The notes below the pieces were generated by a model. The model searched no databases. It had not been told where the DNA came from and saw nothing but the letters and a program-made list of their open reading frames with translations. Both the position numbers and the translations under genes were made by a program. Source: an uncultured Parabacteroides sp. (GTDB taxonomy: Bacteria > Bacteroidota > Bacteroidia > Bacteroidales > Tannerellaceae). Taken from it: a stretch of DNA of 64,000 bases. This document shows, in pieces, positions 18,245-26,362 of this stretch. The stretch lies in assembly GCA_900541965.1 (NCBI GenBank), contig UQLN01000001.1, positions 87,532 through 151,531 of the forward strand, given 5' to 3'. The number at the start of each line of letters is the position of its first letter. Positions within the stretch are counted from its first letter, which is position 1.

Positions 18245-18543
18245 TTTTTGGTCCAAATCCTTATTGTGAATTTATGTATGCATAAATGTCTATTCTGGTA
18301 AAAGATTTAATGTATTATCTTTTATTTTTATGAATATAAGTTGGATTTTCGATATTTTTATTTAAATTGCGCCCGTTCCCAAAGGTGAAACCGGATGAAG
18401 AGGCATTTTGGCATAAGATGTGCATGTTGCCGATAATATAGTTCTTTGGGAGATTGTTTTTTGGTTCGGATGATAAAGTGTTAATATTAAGCCTGCTAAG
18501 GGTAAAACATTCGGTAAAAACAATTATTGAAAAATCTAAAAAG
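18245..18543. other. 299-bp segment between inverted sites A and B
   Basis: AT-rich, no open reading frame of use, and no promoter match on either strand that I can see. Being bounded by perfect 22-bp inverted repeats, it could invert, but neither orientation would place a gene behind the promoter at 17970. It may be a filler left by exchange of a surface-protein cassette. Confidence 0.5.
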
Positions 18544-18565
18544 ACATAGTCCTGCTGAAACTATA
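18544..18565 (-). repeat. Recombination-site candidate B
   Basis: Inverted copy of site A; on - it reads ATAGTTTCAGCAGGACTATG followed by TCTTTTTAG, so its ATG opens only a three-codon frame. No promoter is seen to its right on -. Confidence 0.8.
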
Positions 18566-18868
18566 GTGAAACATCTATCTTAGGTATGAATTAACGCGGT
18601 CTCGTTTATAAAATACCATATTATCTATAACATCAATAATTATTCTTTATATCCTTTGTAATACAATCTGTATAATAGTGGGTGCAGATAAAAAGCTTCT
18701 GCCACTGTTTGTCTGTATCTGTCACTATATCTGTATTTTTCACGTCTTTGTTCTATTTAGAAAAATATATGTTATATTTATAGTAATTAAACTTATGTTT
18801 TATGCTTGAAAGGCTGGGTATCGGTAAACGAAGGTATGGGAACGGACAAAAGGTTTTATTCGTCCTTA
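18566..18868. other. Intergenic region with terminator-like hairpins
   Basis: No gene seen. AGTGGGTGCAGA (18677-18688) pairs partly with TCTGCCACT (18698-18706), and GGAC/GTCC arms lie at 18844-18865. The latter stands just after the stop of the - strand gene that ends at 18869 and may end that operon. Confidence 0.4.
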
Positions 18869-19315
18869 TTAATTTCTTCTGTACAAATACGCGTACAGTG
18901 AAAATAGGATAAGTACCGTTGTGAGCCATTTCCATCTATTGTTCCCTTGTCGTTTCTTCTGTTCTTTTTCTTTGTATGTTCCAGTCGTATTCTGTTGCTT
19001 TATGGCTATTGAATCGGTAACCGTTTTCTCTATGTTAGTCCGGATGGAGTCTTCCATGCACCATTTTCGTTTGGAGTAGATTACTTTTTCTAAATATTGT
19101 TTTCCGCTATCATTCGGTATGGAAAACGTAAGTTCCCTGATTGTTTCAGTACCCAGTCCTCGCGTCCATCGCTGATTTATTTGCAAAGAATTGTCCAACC
19201 GTATATGAGAAATGGAATCAGTTGTAAAACGGTACTTATATTCCATCTCCTTTTTATGGGATATGCAGCCGGAGAATCCGCAAATAATCGCTATAAGATA
19301 AATGTGGTTTTTCAT
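18869..19315 (-). CDS. Small lipoprotein with C-terminal membrane helix, Rz1-like position
   Basis: 148 residues. Signal peptide with lipobox at the N-terminus (IYLIAIICGFSGC, Cys17), a charged middle part, and one hydrophobic helix near the end (WLTTVLILFSLYAYLYRRN). I recognise no named family. The ATGA overlap with the M15 peptidase gene, downstream of a holin-like gene, is the position of a spanin-like protein in phage lysis cassettes; this is inference from context. The last 57 bp recur with 4 mismatches at 59377-59433, where the rest of the gene is missing. Confidence 0.6.
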   Translation of the reverse strand: MKNHIYLIAIICGFSGCISHKKEMEYKYRFTTDSISHIRLDNSLQINQRWTRGLGTETIRELTFSIPNDSGKQYLEKVIYSKRKWCMEDSIRTNIEKTVTDSIAIKQQNTTGTYKEKEQKKRQGNNRWKWLTTVLILFSLYAYLYRRN

Positions 19316-19719
19316 CGCATTAATACCTGGTGGCGGTTTATTCCATTATATTTCAGAGACAAATGGATGAACTTTCTCTTTTGATACCAGATTGCCTGGT
19401 CGAAATCCAATCCGCTATCGAGTAAATATTCCAATAAGTGTGGATTATTGAATGTGTAAATATCTACCGCTTCTCCCTTGCGATGTTGTGAACAAGGTAC
19501 GCCTCTTACCAACCGGTTAAGTTCTTCTGACCGGTAACCGCTGGAAATGATAAGCGGATTATTTATATAAACCCGTAAAGGCTCCAGTAACCGGTTTACC
19601 AAATTACGGATGGCAACCTGCGCTTCAATCGGAGGTGTATTGTCAATACCTTGTTCTATCGCTATTGTGCTGTAAATAAATTCTTCCATATTAAAATGCT
19701 CACTGATTATCTCTTTCAT
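19312..19719 (-). CDS. M15 family peptidase (endolysin-like)
   Basis: 135 residues, a compact D-Ala-D-Ala/L-Ala-D-Glu-type peptidoglycan peptidase of the M15 group. Zinc-site residues are visible: SSGYRSEELN, then SQHRKGEAVDIY (His and Asp ligands) and FIHLSL (third ligand His). There is no signal peptide. This is the usual form of phage endolysins, which rely on a holin to reach the wall. It overlaps the holin-like gene by 20 bp upstream and the lipoprotein gene by 4 bp downstream. Confidence 0.85.
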   Translation of the reverse strand: MKEIISEHFNMEEFIYSTIAIEQGIDNTPPIEAQVAIRNLVNRLLEPLRVYINNPLIISSGYRSEELNRLVRGVPCSQHRKGEAVDIYTFNNPHLLEYLLDSGLDFDQAIWYQKRKFIHLSLKYNGINRHQVLMR

Positions 19720-19972
19720 CTTCTTTCGTTTTTAAATTTCTATTATCAATTTTCAGTTTGTATGAGTAGTCCACACCGAATAATGCTCCGGCAAATGTGC
19801 TGACTTCTCCGAATGCCACTAATACACTGTTATGGATTTCTCCGGCCGGTGCAATCCAGAAACCGGAGAAAATCAGGACAATCCCGCTCAGTACGAGCAG
19901 GATTGCCATTGTCAATTGAATCGTTACTTTTCTCATGCAGGAACGGTTTTCAATCATCCGTATCCGGTTCAT
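19700..19972 (-). CDS. Holin-like small membrane protein
   Basis: 90 residues with two hydrophobic segments (IQLTMAILLVLSGIVLIFSG; VLVAFGEVSTFAGALFGV), a short loop and a charged tail. Size, topology and position directly before an M15 peptidase suggest a holin. I do not recognise the exact family. The ATG overlaps the stop of the HU-like gene (TAATG), so the four genes are translationally coupled. Confidence 0.55.
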   Translation of the reverse strand: MNRIRMIENRSCMRKVTIQLTMAILLVLSGIVLIFSGFWIAPAGEIHNSVLVAFGEVSTFAGALFGVDYSYKLKIDNRNLKTKEDERDNQ

Positions 19973-20415
19973 TAAAGTTCGGACGGTTTATCTCCGTCAC
20001 TTTCGCCATCATTGGATTTCTCTACAGTATTTCCCAAATGTGAGAATGTCAGCAGTTTTTTTGTCCCTTTTAAATCTGTACCGGGAGTAAAAACCAGGCG
20101 TGACGGCCAAACCATGCTCGCGTTGAATTTTGTTTTATCCGTAACCCCTTCACTTCCTACCGTAAAACGGAAACTACCGAATTCGTCCCATTGTACGATT
20201 TTCCCTTCCTGTAATTCCAAATCCATAAAGAAGCTCAAGTTATCCAGTACCGCTTTCACATCTGCTGTTGAGATAGCACTTCGTGCAGCAATCAGTTTCC
20301 CTAAATATTTAAGGTTGACTACTCCTGTACTTTTCGACAACGCATAATACTTCTTTTCCGAATCTTTGTTTCCCGGCTCCGACGGACGGAGCACCAATAC
20401 ATACCCTTGTGCCAT
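19972..20415 (-). CDS. HU-like DNA-binding protein (HU-HIG type)
   Basis: 147 residues. Region 40-130 resembles the HU/IHF fold as found in the long Bacteroidetes paralogues: ISTADVKAVLDNLSFFMDLEL, GKIVQWDEFGSFRF, then VFTPGTDLK. A unique tail (about 25 residues, acidic, SNDGESDGDKPSEL) follows. Paralogues of this kind recur next to capsule loci in Bacteroidales, and a second one lies at 40707 on the other side of this capsule locus. It may bend DNA at the recombining sites, but this is inference. First gene of the operon 20415-18869. Confidence 0.75.
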   Translation of the reverse strand: MAQGYVLVLRPSEPGNKDSEKKYYALSKSTGVVNLKYLGKLIAARSAISTADVKAVLDNLSFFMDLELQEGKIVQWDEFGSFRFTVGSEGVTDKTKFNASMVWPSRLVFTPGTDLKGTKKLLTFSHLGNTVEKSNDGESDGDKPSEL

Positions 20416-20460
20416 AATTTAAATTGTTTTTAAGTTGCATCCCCGTTATTGGGAACAGCG

Positions 20461-20468
20461 CAAATGTA
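20461..20468 (-). promoter_or_regulatory. Promoter of the HU/M15 operon
   Basis: CAAATGTA on +, that is TACATTTG on -, a -7 match 46 bp before the HU-like start. No -33 match seen. Confidence 0.45.
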
Positions 20469-20562
20469 TAGTGGAAGAAAACTGTTAAAAAAGCAGTGAG
20501 GTGGACTCTCTTCCAGTAAGAAATGTCTCTCTCTTATACTGTCTTATTGTATTTTTTTGTCT

Positions 20563-20614
20563 ATAATCAACAAATTGTTGTTGCTCTTTTTTATCAGGCG
20601 GATTAAATAGGTGG
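20563..20614 (-). pseudogene. Decayed fragment of the gene at 21453-21917
   Basis: About 50 bp closely match 21706-21759 (shared TAATCAACAAATTGTTG and TTTATCAGGCGGATTAAA). In one frame this reads KKEQQQFVDY against KKERQQFVDY in the intact gene. The rest of the frame (20485-20688) has no other likeness, so this is a remnant of a partial duplication. Confidence 0.55.
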
Positions 20615-20742
20615 AACTTCTTAAACCAGTTTATTGGATTAGCCTTTTTTACTATGTTTGTAGTAAAACATTGCATACCTCTTCTCAAGTATTTGGGTAG
20701 AGATATTTATTGTATATCCTTAATTAGTTTGAATGACTTGTT

Positions 20743-21312
20743 ATGACAAAAGAAAGTAAAATAAAGTATTTTGAAAATCGGGAAGATTGGCGAAAGTGGT
20801 TGACTGACAACTTCGATACTGCCAATGAAATTTGGTTTGTATTCTCTAATAAGTCATCAGGTAAGAAATGCATTTTATACAATGATGCGGTTGAAGAAGC
20901 CCTTTGTTTCGATTGGATTGACAGTACGATAAAATCACTTGATAACGAACATAAAATTCAGCGCTTCACCCCCAGAAACCCTAAAAGTACTTACTCGCAA
21001 GCCAATAAGGAAAGGCTTAAGTGGCTATTGGAAAATAAAATGATACATCCAAAATTTGAGGATAAGATACAAACTGTTTTGTCTGAACCTTTTATTTTTC
21101 CAAACGATATTATTGACAAATTGAAAGAAGATAAAACAGTATGGAATAACTATCAACATTTTTCCGAATCATATAAACGCATCCGAATTGCATACATTGA
21201 AGCAGCGAGGATACGCCTTGAAGAATTTGAGAAGCGGTTAAACCACTTCATCAGAAAAACGAAAGAAAATAAAAAGATAACAGGATTTGGAGGGATTGAG
21301 AAATACTATTAA
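20743..21312 (+). CDS. YdeI/OmpD-associated family protein
   Basis: 189-residue cytoplasmic protein of the YdeI family (bacteriocin-protection-like). The family's N-terminal part is clear: WRKWLTDNFDTANEIWFVF, YNDAVEEALCFDWIDS, and RFTPRNPKSTYSQANKERL. The C-terminal half has the extra helical domain. In some bacteria relatives are tied to resistance to antimicrobial peptides, but the biochemical activity is not known. It stands alone on + between - strand genes, which suggests a separate acquisition. Confidence 0.85.
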   Translation: MTKESKIKYFENREDWRKWLTDNFDTANEIWFVFSNKSSGKKCILYNDAVEEALCFDWIDSTIKSLDNEHKIQRFTPRNPKSTYSQANKERLKWLLENKMIHPKFEDKIQTVLSEPFIFPNDIIDKLKEDKTVWNNYQHFSESYKRIRIAYIEAARIRLEEFEKRLNHFIRKTKENKKITGFGGIEKYY

Positions 21313-21452
21313 AACAAATATTATAAACACAGGTGTATCTCCGTACTCTAAATGGCATCAAGAAGAAGCAACAAAATAGGCAAGAGTTGAATAATTGCAC
21401 CTTCAGTGGTTCTATTATCAGTTAAAAAGGAACCGTGGAAGGTGCAATTCTT

Positions 21453-21917
21453 TTATTCCATCTCATTGCTTTTTTCCAAAAGCTCGGCAAAATCGAATGA
21501 ATCCATTCGTGAATATCGGATTTTATCTGCTAAGTATTTGATTGATAAGTTGGTGTTGAAGGTGAGTGATAAAGAAAAAGAAATATCCGTATAAGAGGGT
21601 TTAATATTTTTATGCGGTTGCATCCATAAATTAAGCACTTTCAGCAACAGATTTAATTCATCTATTTCATATAGAAACTTGCCGAGTAGCGTCTCCTTCC
21701 GTATGTAATCAACAAATTGTTGCCGCTCTTTTTTTATCAGGCGGATTAAAAATAGTTGGTATGCCGGTTCCAACTCATTCCATTCAGCCAGAGCAATTCC
21801 ATACGTCTGCTTACAAAAAATGCCTCTTTGTTCGAGAGGCATACGTTTTAAAAATTCATGATACTTCTTGACAGAAGGTTTGTGTCCGTCAAACAGTGCA
21901 ATCAGTTGTTCTTTCAT
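21453..21917 (-). CDS. Unknown protein beside the capsule operon
   Basis: 154 residues, no signal peptide or membrane helix, mostly helical by eye (MKEQLIALFDGHKPSVKKYH; LIKKERQQFVDYIRKETLL). I recognise no family. I compared it with UpxZ, the capsule-locus antitermination inhibitor of about the same length, and saw no likeness. It lies 163 bp after the last capsule gene on the same strand, but hairpins at 21922-21998 stand between. A piece of it is duplicated and decayed at 20563. Confidence 0.5.
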   Translation of the reverse strand: MKEQLIALFDGHKPSVKKYHEFLKRMPLEQRGIFCKQTYGIALAEWNELEPAYQLFLIRLIKKERQQFVDYIRKETLLGKFLYEIDELNLLLKVLNLWMQPHKNIKPSYTDISFSLSLTFNTNLSIKYLADKIRYSRMDSFDFAELLEKSNEME

Positions 21918-21921
21918 AAAA

Positions 21922-21998
21922 ATTCCGGGAGGGGGAAAATTTATCCCTCACGCCCGGAATGCCACTGTTACGGTTTCTTGAATCGCTTTTCCAGTGGC
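21922..21998 (-). terminator. Two adjacent hairpins after the capsule operon
   Basis: ATTCCGGG (21922-21929) pairs with CCCGGAAT (21953-21960); GCCACTG (21961-21967) pairs with CAGTGGC (21992-21998). They lie between the last capsule gene and the unknown gene at 21917. Neither has a strong T-run, so a leader or attenuator function is also possible. Confidence 0.45.
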
Positions 21999-22080
21999 AG
22001 GAAGAGACGTTCTATCAAGCGTAAATCTTCTTATGTCTTATGTATTTGGACTTTGTTTCATCTGGTGTTGTTTATACTAT

Positions 22081-23274
22081 TTATTCCCAAAAAATAGAAT
22101 TTATTTTATTAATAATTGAATTTCTGTTGAATACTGATTGTAAAAGTAAGGATGAGTTTGTGGATATATCTTTCATTTTTTCTTCGGACAAATTGAGGAA
22201 TGTATTAAAACCTTTTGCAATTTCATTCAGATCCGAAGGAGGAGCTACAAATCCAATATGATATTTTTCAACTAAATTCTTGACTTCTCCTTTGAAAACC
22301 GCATAGATAGGTTTTTGTGTGGAAAGATAAGTTTGGAATTTAGACGGAATGGTTATTTCATACAGAGGGGTATCCTTCAAAGAAAGAACCAAAACGTCAC
22401 TGGCCTCGTAATAGTCTGCTATTTCGTTTAATGGTATCCGCCCTGTAAAATTGATATTGCTGATACCTTCTTTTAAAACCAGCTCTTTTAATTCCGGTAA
22501 GAAAGAACCATCTCCAATGATATTCAAATAAACCTCAGGGTTGTCTTTTACAAAAACAGAAAACCCTCGTATGATATTCTCCAGATTTTGTACTTTGCCG
22601 ATATTGCCTGCGAAAGTGAAATTGAAACGCCCCGGTAACTGTTTTTTTTGAAGAGGATGGTACTCCACTAATGGCCAGTTCGGTACGAACTCAATGGTAG
22701 CCTCAGGTACATATTTGTGAATCCTATTAATGAATCCTTCACATGAAACCATGATTTGGTCACAATTCTCATATATCCATTTTACAAAACAATCTAAGAA
22801 AAAACAAAGGAGACGGGTTTGTTTAAAGCCATAAGCATATACTGTTTCCGGCCATAAATCTTGAGTCCATATTGTAACTTTGGCTTTGTAAAACTTTTTT
22901 AGAAGAATGCCTGCTGTCGCTAAAGTTAGTGGACCTGTCTGGTAAATGAAAACTTTATCAAACCTGTGTCCAATAAACAAAACTATCCAGCAACTCCAAA
23001 AAACAAAGGAAAGATAGTTTAAAATTTTAATTAATGTACTTTTTTCATATCCTTGTATGACGGGAAAACGATGTATTTTTATGGAATTAAAATAAGTTGT
23101 TTGGTATATTTTATTTTTATATCCTTTATACACCTTCCCAAATGGATAAGAAGGAGCTCTTGTGAGAACTTCAAAACAAAAATTATCTTTCTCCCATTCT
23201 TTTACTAAATCGTTAATGAGGAAGTCCTCAGGATAAAAGGCTTCACCGATAACTAAAGCTTTCTTTTGTTTCAT
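22081..23274 (-). CDS. wbuB: WbuB-like glycosyltransferase (L-FucNAc transferase)
   Basis: 397-residue GT4-type (GT-B fold) glycosyltransferase. N-terminal half: ALVIGEAFYPEDFLINDLVKEW, TRAPSYPFGKVYKGYKNK. C-terminal donor half: FTFAGNIGKVQNLENIIRGF and YYEASDVLVLSLKDTPLYEI, then PSKFQTYLSTQKPI. It closely resembles WbuB, which adds L-FucNAc in E. coli and Pseudomonas antigens, and it follows fnlA, fnlC and fnlB just as in those loci. It overlaps fnlB by 1 bp and is the last gene of the capsule operon. Confidence 0.85.
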   Translation of the reverse strand: MKQKKALVIGEAFYPEDFLINDLVKEWEKDNFCFEVLTRAPSYPFGKVYKGYKNKIYQTTYFNSIKIHRFPVIQGYEKSTLIKILNYLSFVFWSCWIVLFIGHRFDKVFIYQTGPLTLATAGILLKKFYKAKVTIWTQDLWPETVYAYGFKQTRLLCFFLDCFVKWIYENCDQIMVSCEGFINRIHKYVPEATIEFVPNWPLVEYHPLQKKQLPGRFNFTFAGNIGKVQNLENIIRGFSVFVKDNPEVYLNIIGDGSFLPELKELVLKEGISNINFTGRIPLNEIADYYEASDVLVLSLKDTPLYEITIPSKFQTYLSTQKPIYAVFKGEVKNLVEKYHIGFVAPPSDLNEIAKGFNTFLNLSEEKMKDISTNSSLLLQSVFNRNSIINKINSIFWE

Positions 23275-24140
23275 CAGAAATTAAAATATTGGGGATACAG
23301 TTCTTTCTTATTATCCATCCATTCAAATTGTTCTATCAACATATCTTCATATTTGGGTACTCTGTAGTCAAATCTTTCAGATTTAGCAATGGATTTATCT
23401 ACTCCATTACCGTCAAATGGTTGAATTTTAATATCTTTCCGATTCCATATTCTTTTAAATAGGTGAAGTAAATCATACTTTGTAATTCCTATGCCATTAC
23501 TTAATTGGATTAATCCCGTTTGGTTTTGCGTTATGGCATAGTCAATAGCTTTTGCAAGTTCTAAGGTTGTGACACCTCCCCAAATAGCAGTCTTGAAGCC
23601 ATTGATTGTCCCTTTTTGTTGCATGAACCAATGGAATAAGCCTTCCCCCTCTATCTTCAGTTCAGGTCCGATAATAGAGGTCCGGATTGTTAAATCTTTA
23701 TCATTTATGATTTCCCCGAGAGCTTTACTACGGCCGTAAATGTCATCTGCATCCCGAAAATCCGTTTCTGTATAATTCCCTTTTTTACCGGAAAATACGC
23801 AGTCTGTGCTTATATGAATTAATTTCGCATCAACCTCGTCTGATATTTTTTTTAGTAGATGAGGGAAATAGGCATTAATTAAAATTGCGTTATCCGGATG
23901 GTTTTTGGAACCATTAATTAAAACACCAATACAATTGAGTATAAGGTCAGGCCTGATATTTTGTATTAGTTGTTGTACGGAATCTTTATCTGATACGTCT
24001 ACGATAATGCTATCATTAGTTAGCTTCGTACGATAAGTCACATTCACGATGTCATATTTACCCGTAGATTGCAGGTAATAATAGGCAGTATGTCCGGCCA
24101 TACCTGTAGCACCGAACAATAAAATTTTTTTCTTAACCAT
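23274..24140 (-). CDS. fnlB: Reductase of the UDP-L-FucNAc pathway (RmlD-like SDR)
   Basis: 288-residue NAD(P)-dependent short-chain dehydrogenase of the RmlD type. Nucleotide-binding GATGMAGH at 10-17; ISTDCVFSGKKGNY and DIYGRSKALGE carry the catalytic Tyr-x3-Lys. Position between fnlC and wbuB argues that it does the FnlB/WbjC/CapF step, stereospecific reduction of the 4-keto intermediate on the way to UDP-L-FucNAc. It is shorter than classical FnlB/CapF (about 370) and lacks their C-terminal cupin domain. Confidence 0.75.
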   Translation of the reverse strand: MVKKKILLFGATGMAGHTAYYYLQSTGKYDIVNVTYRTKLTNDSIIVDVSDKDSVQQLIQNIRPDLILNCIGVLINGSKNHPDNAILINAYFPHLLKKISDEVDAKLIHISTDCVFSGKKGNYTETDFRDADDIYGRSKALGEIINDKDLTIRTSIIGPELKIEGEGLFHWFMQQKGTINGFKTAIWGGVTTLELAKAIDYAITQNQTGLIQLSNGIGITKYDLLHLFKRIWNRKDIKIQPFDGNGVDKSIAKSERFDYRVPKYEDMLIEQFEWMDNKKELYPQYFNF

Positions 24141-24157
24141 AAAATGAAAATAAAATA

Positions 24158-25288
24158 TTAGATTTTTTTGTGCCAGACTGTCCGATTGATGTAATCTGTG
24201 TAGGAAAGAATGATTCGAACTACTTTTTTTGAAACATTGTCGGCAGCATAATCAGGGATAGAATGGATGCTGTTTCCTTTTTCTGTATGTTGGGATGTAA
24301 CAATTTCAATAGAGTCTACTATCCGTTCGCTATTTAATCCGGTCATAATTAGTGTCCCTTCGTCCATTCCTTCCGGCCGTTCATGAGCTTGGCGAATTGT
24401 GATTGCAGGAAAATGGAGAATAGACGATTCTTCGGTAATGGTACCACTGTCGGAAATTACACAAAAAGCATTTTGCTGTAGTTTTATATATTCCGGAAAT
24501 CCGAACGGCTTCATAAATTCGATCATTGGATTTTCGTTTACAAAACCAATTGTTTCTAATTTTTTACGGGTACGGGGATGAGTGGATACAATAACTTTCT
24601 TCTGATATTTATCTACAACAGCTTGCAGAGAATTTAGTAAATCCGAAAAATTCTGTTCTGAATCTACATTTTCTTCCCGATGGGTACTTACTATAAAGTA
24701 TTCACCTTTTTTCAATCCTTCTTTTTCAAGAATATTATTTTTATCGATTTCGGGTAAATGGTATAGCAGTACTTCTGTCATAGGTGAACCTGTTTTTATT
24801 ACGGTTTCCGGTCGCAATCCTTCTGCAATCAAATACCGGCGTGCATGTTCTGAAAGAGGCATGTTAATATCACTCAAGTGATCTACGATTTTGCGATTGA
24901 TTTCTTCCGGAACTCTTTGGTCGAAGCAACGGTTACCGGCCTCCATATGGAAAATGGGAATTTTTCTCTTTTTTGCAGAAATGACAGAAAGGCAACTGTT
25001 TGTGTCTCCGTAAAGTAACAATGCGTCAGGTTTTATCTGTTCCATTAATTGATCGGATTTAAGGATCACATTCGTAATGGTCTCCGCTGTATTCTTTCCT
25101 GCTGCATTCAAAAAATAATCAGGTTTACGGATATGAAGCTCTTGAAAGAATATTTCATTCAGCTCGTAATCAAAATTTTGACCGGTGTGGACGATAATAT
25201 GTTCAGTGTACTTATCTAACTCAGCCATAACCCGACTCAATTTTATAATTTCCGGACGGGTTCCGACAATTGTCATTACTTTTAACAT
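24158..25288 (-). CDS. fnlC: UDP-N-acetylglucosamine 2-epimerase family (FnlC/WecB-like)
   Basis: 376-residue nonhydrolysing 2-epimerase. VGTRPEIIKLSRVMAEL at the N-terminus, HTGQNFDYELNEIFF, GDTNSCLSV, HMEAGNRCFDQRVPEEINRK and VISDSGTITEESSIL are typical. In the fnlA-fnlC-fnlB context it is expected to act as the C-2 epimerase that completes UDP-L-FucNAc (WbjD/CapG role) rather than WecB making ManNAc. It lies 17 bp after fnlA. Confidence 0.88.
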   Translation of the reverse strand: MLKVMTIVGTRPEIIKLSRVMAELDKYTEHIIVHTGQNFDYELNEIFFQELHIRKPDYFLNAAGKNTAETITNVILKSDQLMEQIKPDALLLYGDTNSCLSVISAKKRKIPIFHMEAGNRCFDQRVPEEINRKIVDHLSDINMPLSEHARRYLIAEGLRPETVIKTGSPMTEVLLYHLPEIDKNNILEKEGLKKGEYFIVSTHREENVDSEQNFSDLLNSLQAVVDKYQKKVIVSTHPRTRKKLETIGFVNENPMIEFMKPFGFPEYIKLQQNAFCVISDSGTITEESSILHFPAITIRQAHERPEGMDEGTLIMTGLNSERIVDSIEIVTSQHTEKGNSIHSIPDYAADNVSKKVVRIILSYTDYINRTVWHKKI

Positions 25289-25305
25289 GACTGCACTTTG
25301 TTTAT

Positions 25306-26355
25306 TTATTCACTTCTGATTATGCTGGCTTTAGCCTTCATTTCCAATCCCAAATCTTCCCGTATAAAGCGTAACTTCATTAACAACTCCTTCATGCCTT
25401 CAATATCTAACCTGCGGGTGTTATGGCTATGGTAGTCTTCTATTTTTGAGACCTCTTCGTTCCCTTTTGTGAAATATTTGTCATAATTCAAATCGCGAGT
25501 ATCGCAAGGTATACGATAATAATTGCCTAAATCAATAGCACGAACCATCTCTTCGCGAGTCACTAATGTTTCATATAGTTTTTCTCCATGACGTGTTCCT
25601 ATGATTTTTATTTCACTACTACTGTGATATATTTCTTTTAGAGCCTGTGCTAATGTTGCTAAAGTAGCAGCCGGTGCTTTTTGTACAAAAAGGTCTCCGT
25701 TATGGGCATGTGTAAAAGCATATACAACTAAATCTACAGCATCATCCAAAGTCATCATGAAGCGAGTCATATTAGGATCTGTGATTGTTATAGGTTTACC
25801 TTCTACCATCTGTTCTACCCATAGAGGAATCACAGAACCACGGCTGGCCATTACATTCCCGTAGCGTGTACAGCAAATGGTTGTTTTTGCATTTTCCCCT
25901 AATTCACGTCCTTTAGCGACTGCAACTTTTTCCATTAACGCTTTGCTCATCCCCATTGCATTAATCGGGTAGGCTGCTTTATCTGTAGAAAGTACGACTA
26001 CACTTTTAACTTCGTGTTCAATAGCGGAACGTAACACATTTTCGGTCCCTTCAACATTTGTACGTACAGCTTCCAAAGGAAAAAATTCACAGGAAGGAAC
26101 CTGCTTTAGTGCCGCAGCACTAAATACATAGTCGACCCCGGACATAGCAATATCTACAGAAGCCTTATCGCGAACATTACCTATATAATACTTTACTTTA
26201 GGATTTTGCAGAGCATGTCGCATATCATCCTGTTTTTTCTCATCCCGGGAAAAAATACGTATTTCTTTAATATCAGAATCAAGAAATCTACGTAAAACAG
26301 CATTACCGAAAGAACCTGTTCCACCGGTAATTAGAAGTACTTTGTCTTTGAACAT
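25306..26355 (-). CDS. fnlA: UDP-GlcNAc 4,6-dehydratase/5-epimerase FnlA (CapE-like)
   Basis: 349-residue SDR enzyme that starts UDP-L-FucNAc synthesis. Rossmann motif GGTGSFG is at 11-17. STDKAAYPINAMGMSKALME has the Met-x3-Lys variant active site of the CapE/FnlA/WbjB group instead of Tyr-x3-Lys. TRYGNVMASRGSVIPLW and GTRHGEKLYETL complete the picture. It converts UDP-GlcNAc to 4-keto-6-deoxy intermediates. It lies 7 bp after the upstream glycosyltransferase gene. Confidence 0.93.
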   Translation of the reverse strand: MFKDKVLLITGGTGSFGNAVLRRFLDSDIKEIRIFSRDEKKQDDMRHALQNPKVKYYIGNVRDKASVDIAMSGVDYVFSAAALKQVPSCEFFPLEAVRTNVEGTENVLRSAIEHEVKSVVVLSTDKAAYPINAMGMSKALMEKVAVAKGRELGENAKTTICCTRYGNVMASRGSVIPLWVEQMVEGKPITITDPNMTRFMMTLDDAVDLVVYAFTHAHNGDLFVQKAPAATLATLAQALKEIYHSSSEIKIIGTRHGEKLYETLVTREEMVRAIDLGNYYRIPCDTRDLNYDKYFTKGNEEVSKIEDYHSHNTRRLDIEGMKELLMKLRFIREDLGLEMKAKASIIRSE

Positions 26356-26362
26356 TGTTATT

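Noticed and set aside
21453..21917. UpxZ candidate beside the capsule operon
   Set aside because: Length and place fit, but the sequence shows none of the UpxZ likeness I know, and it is separated from the operon by hairpins.
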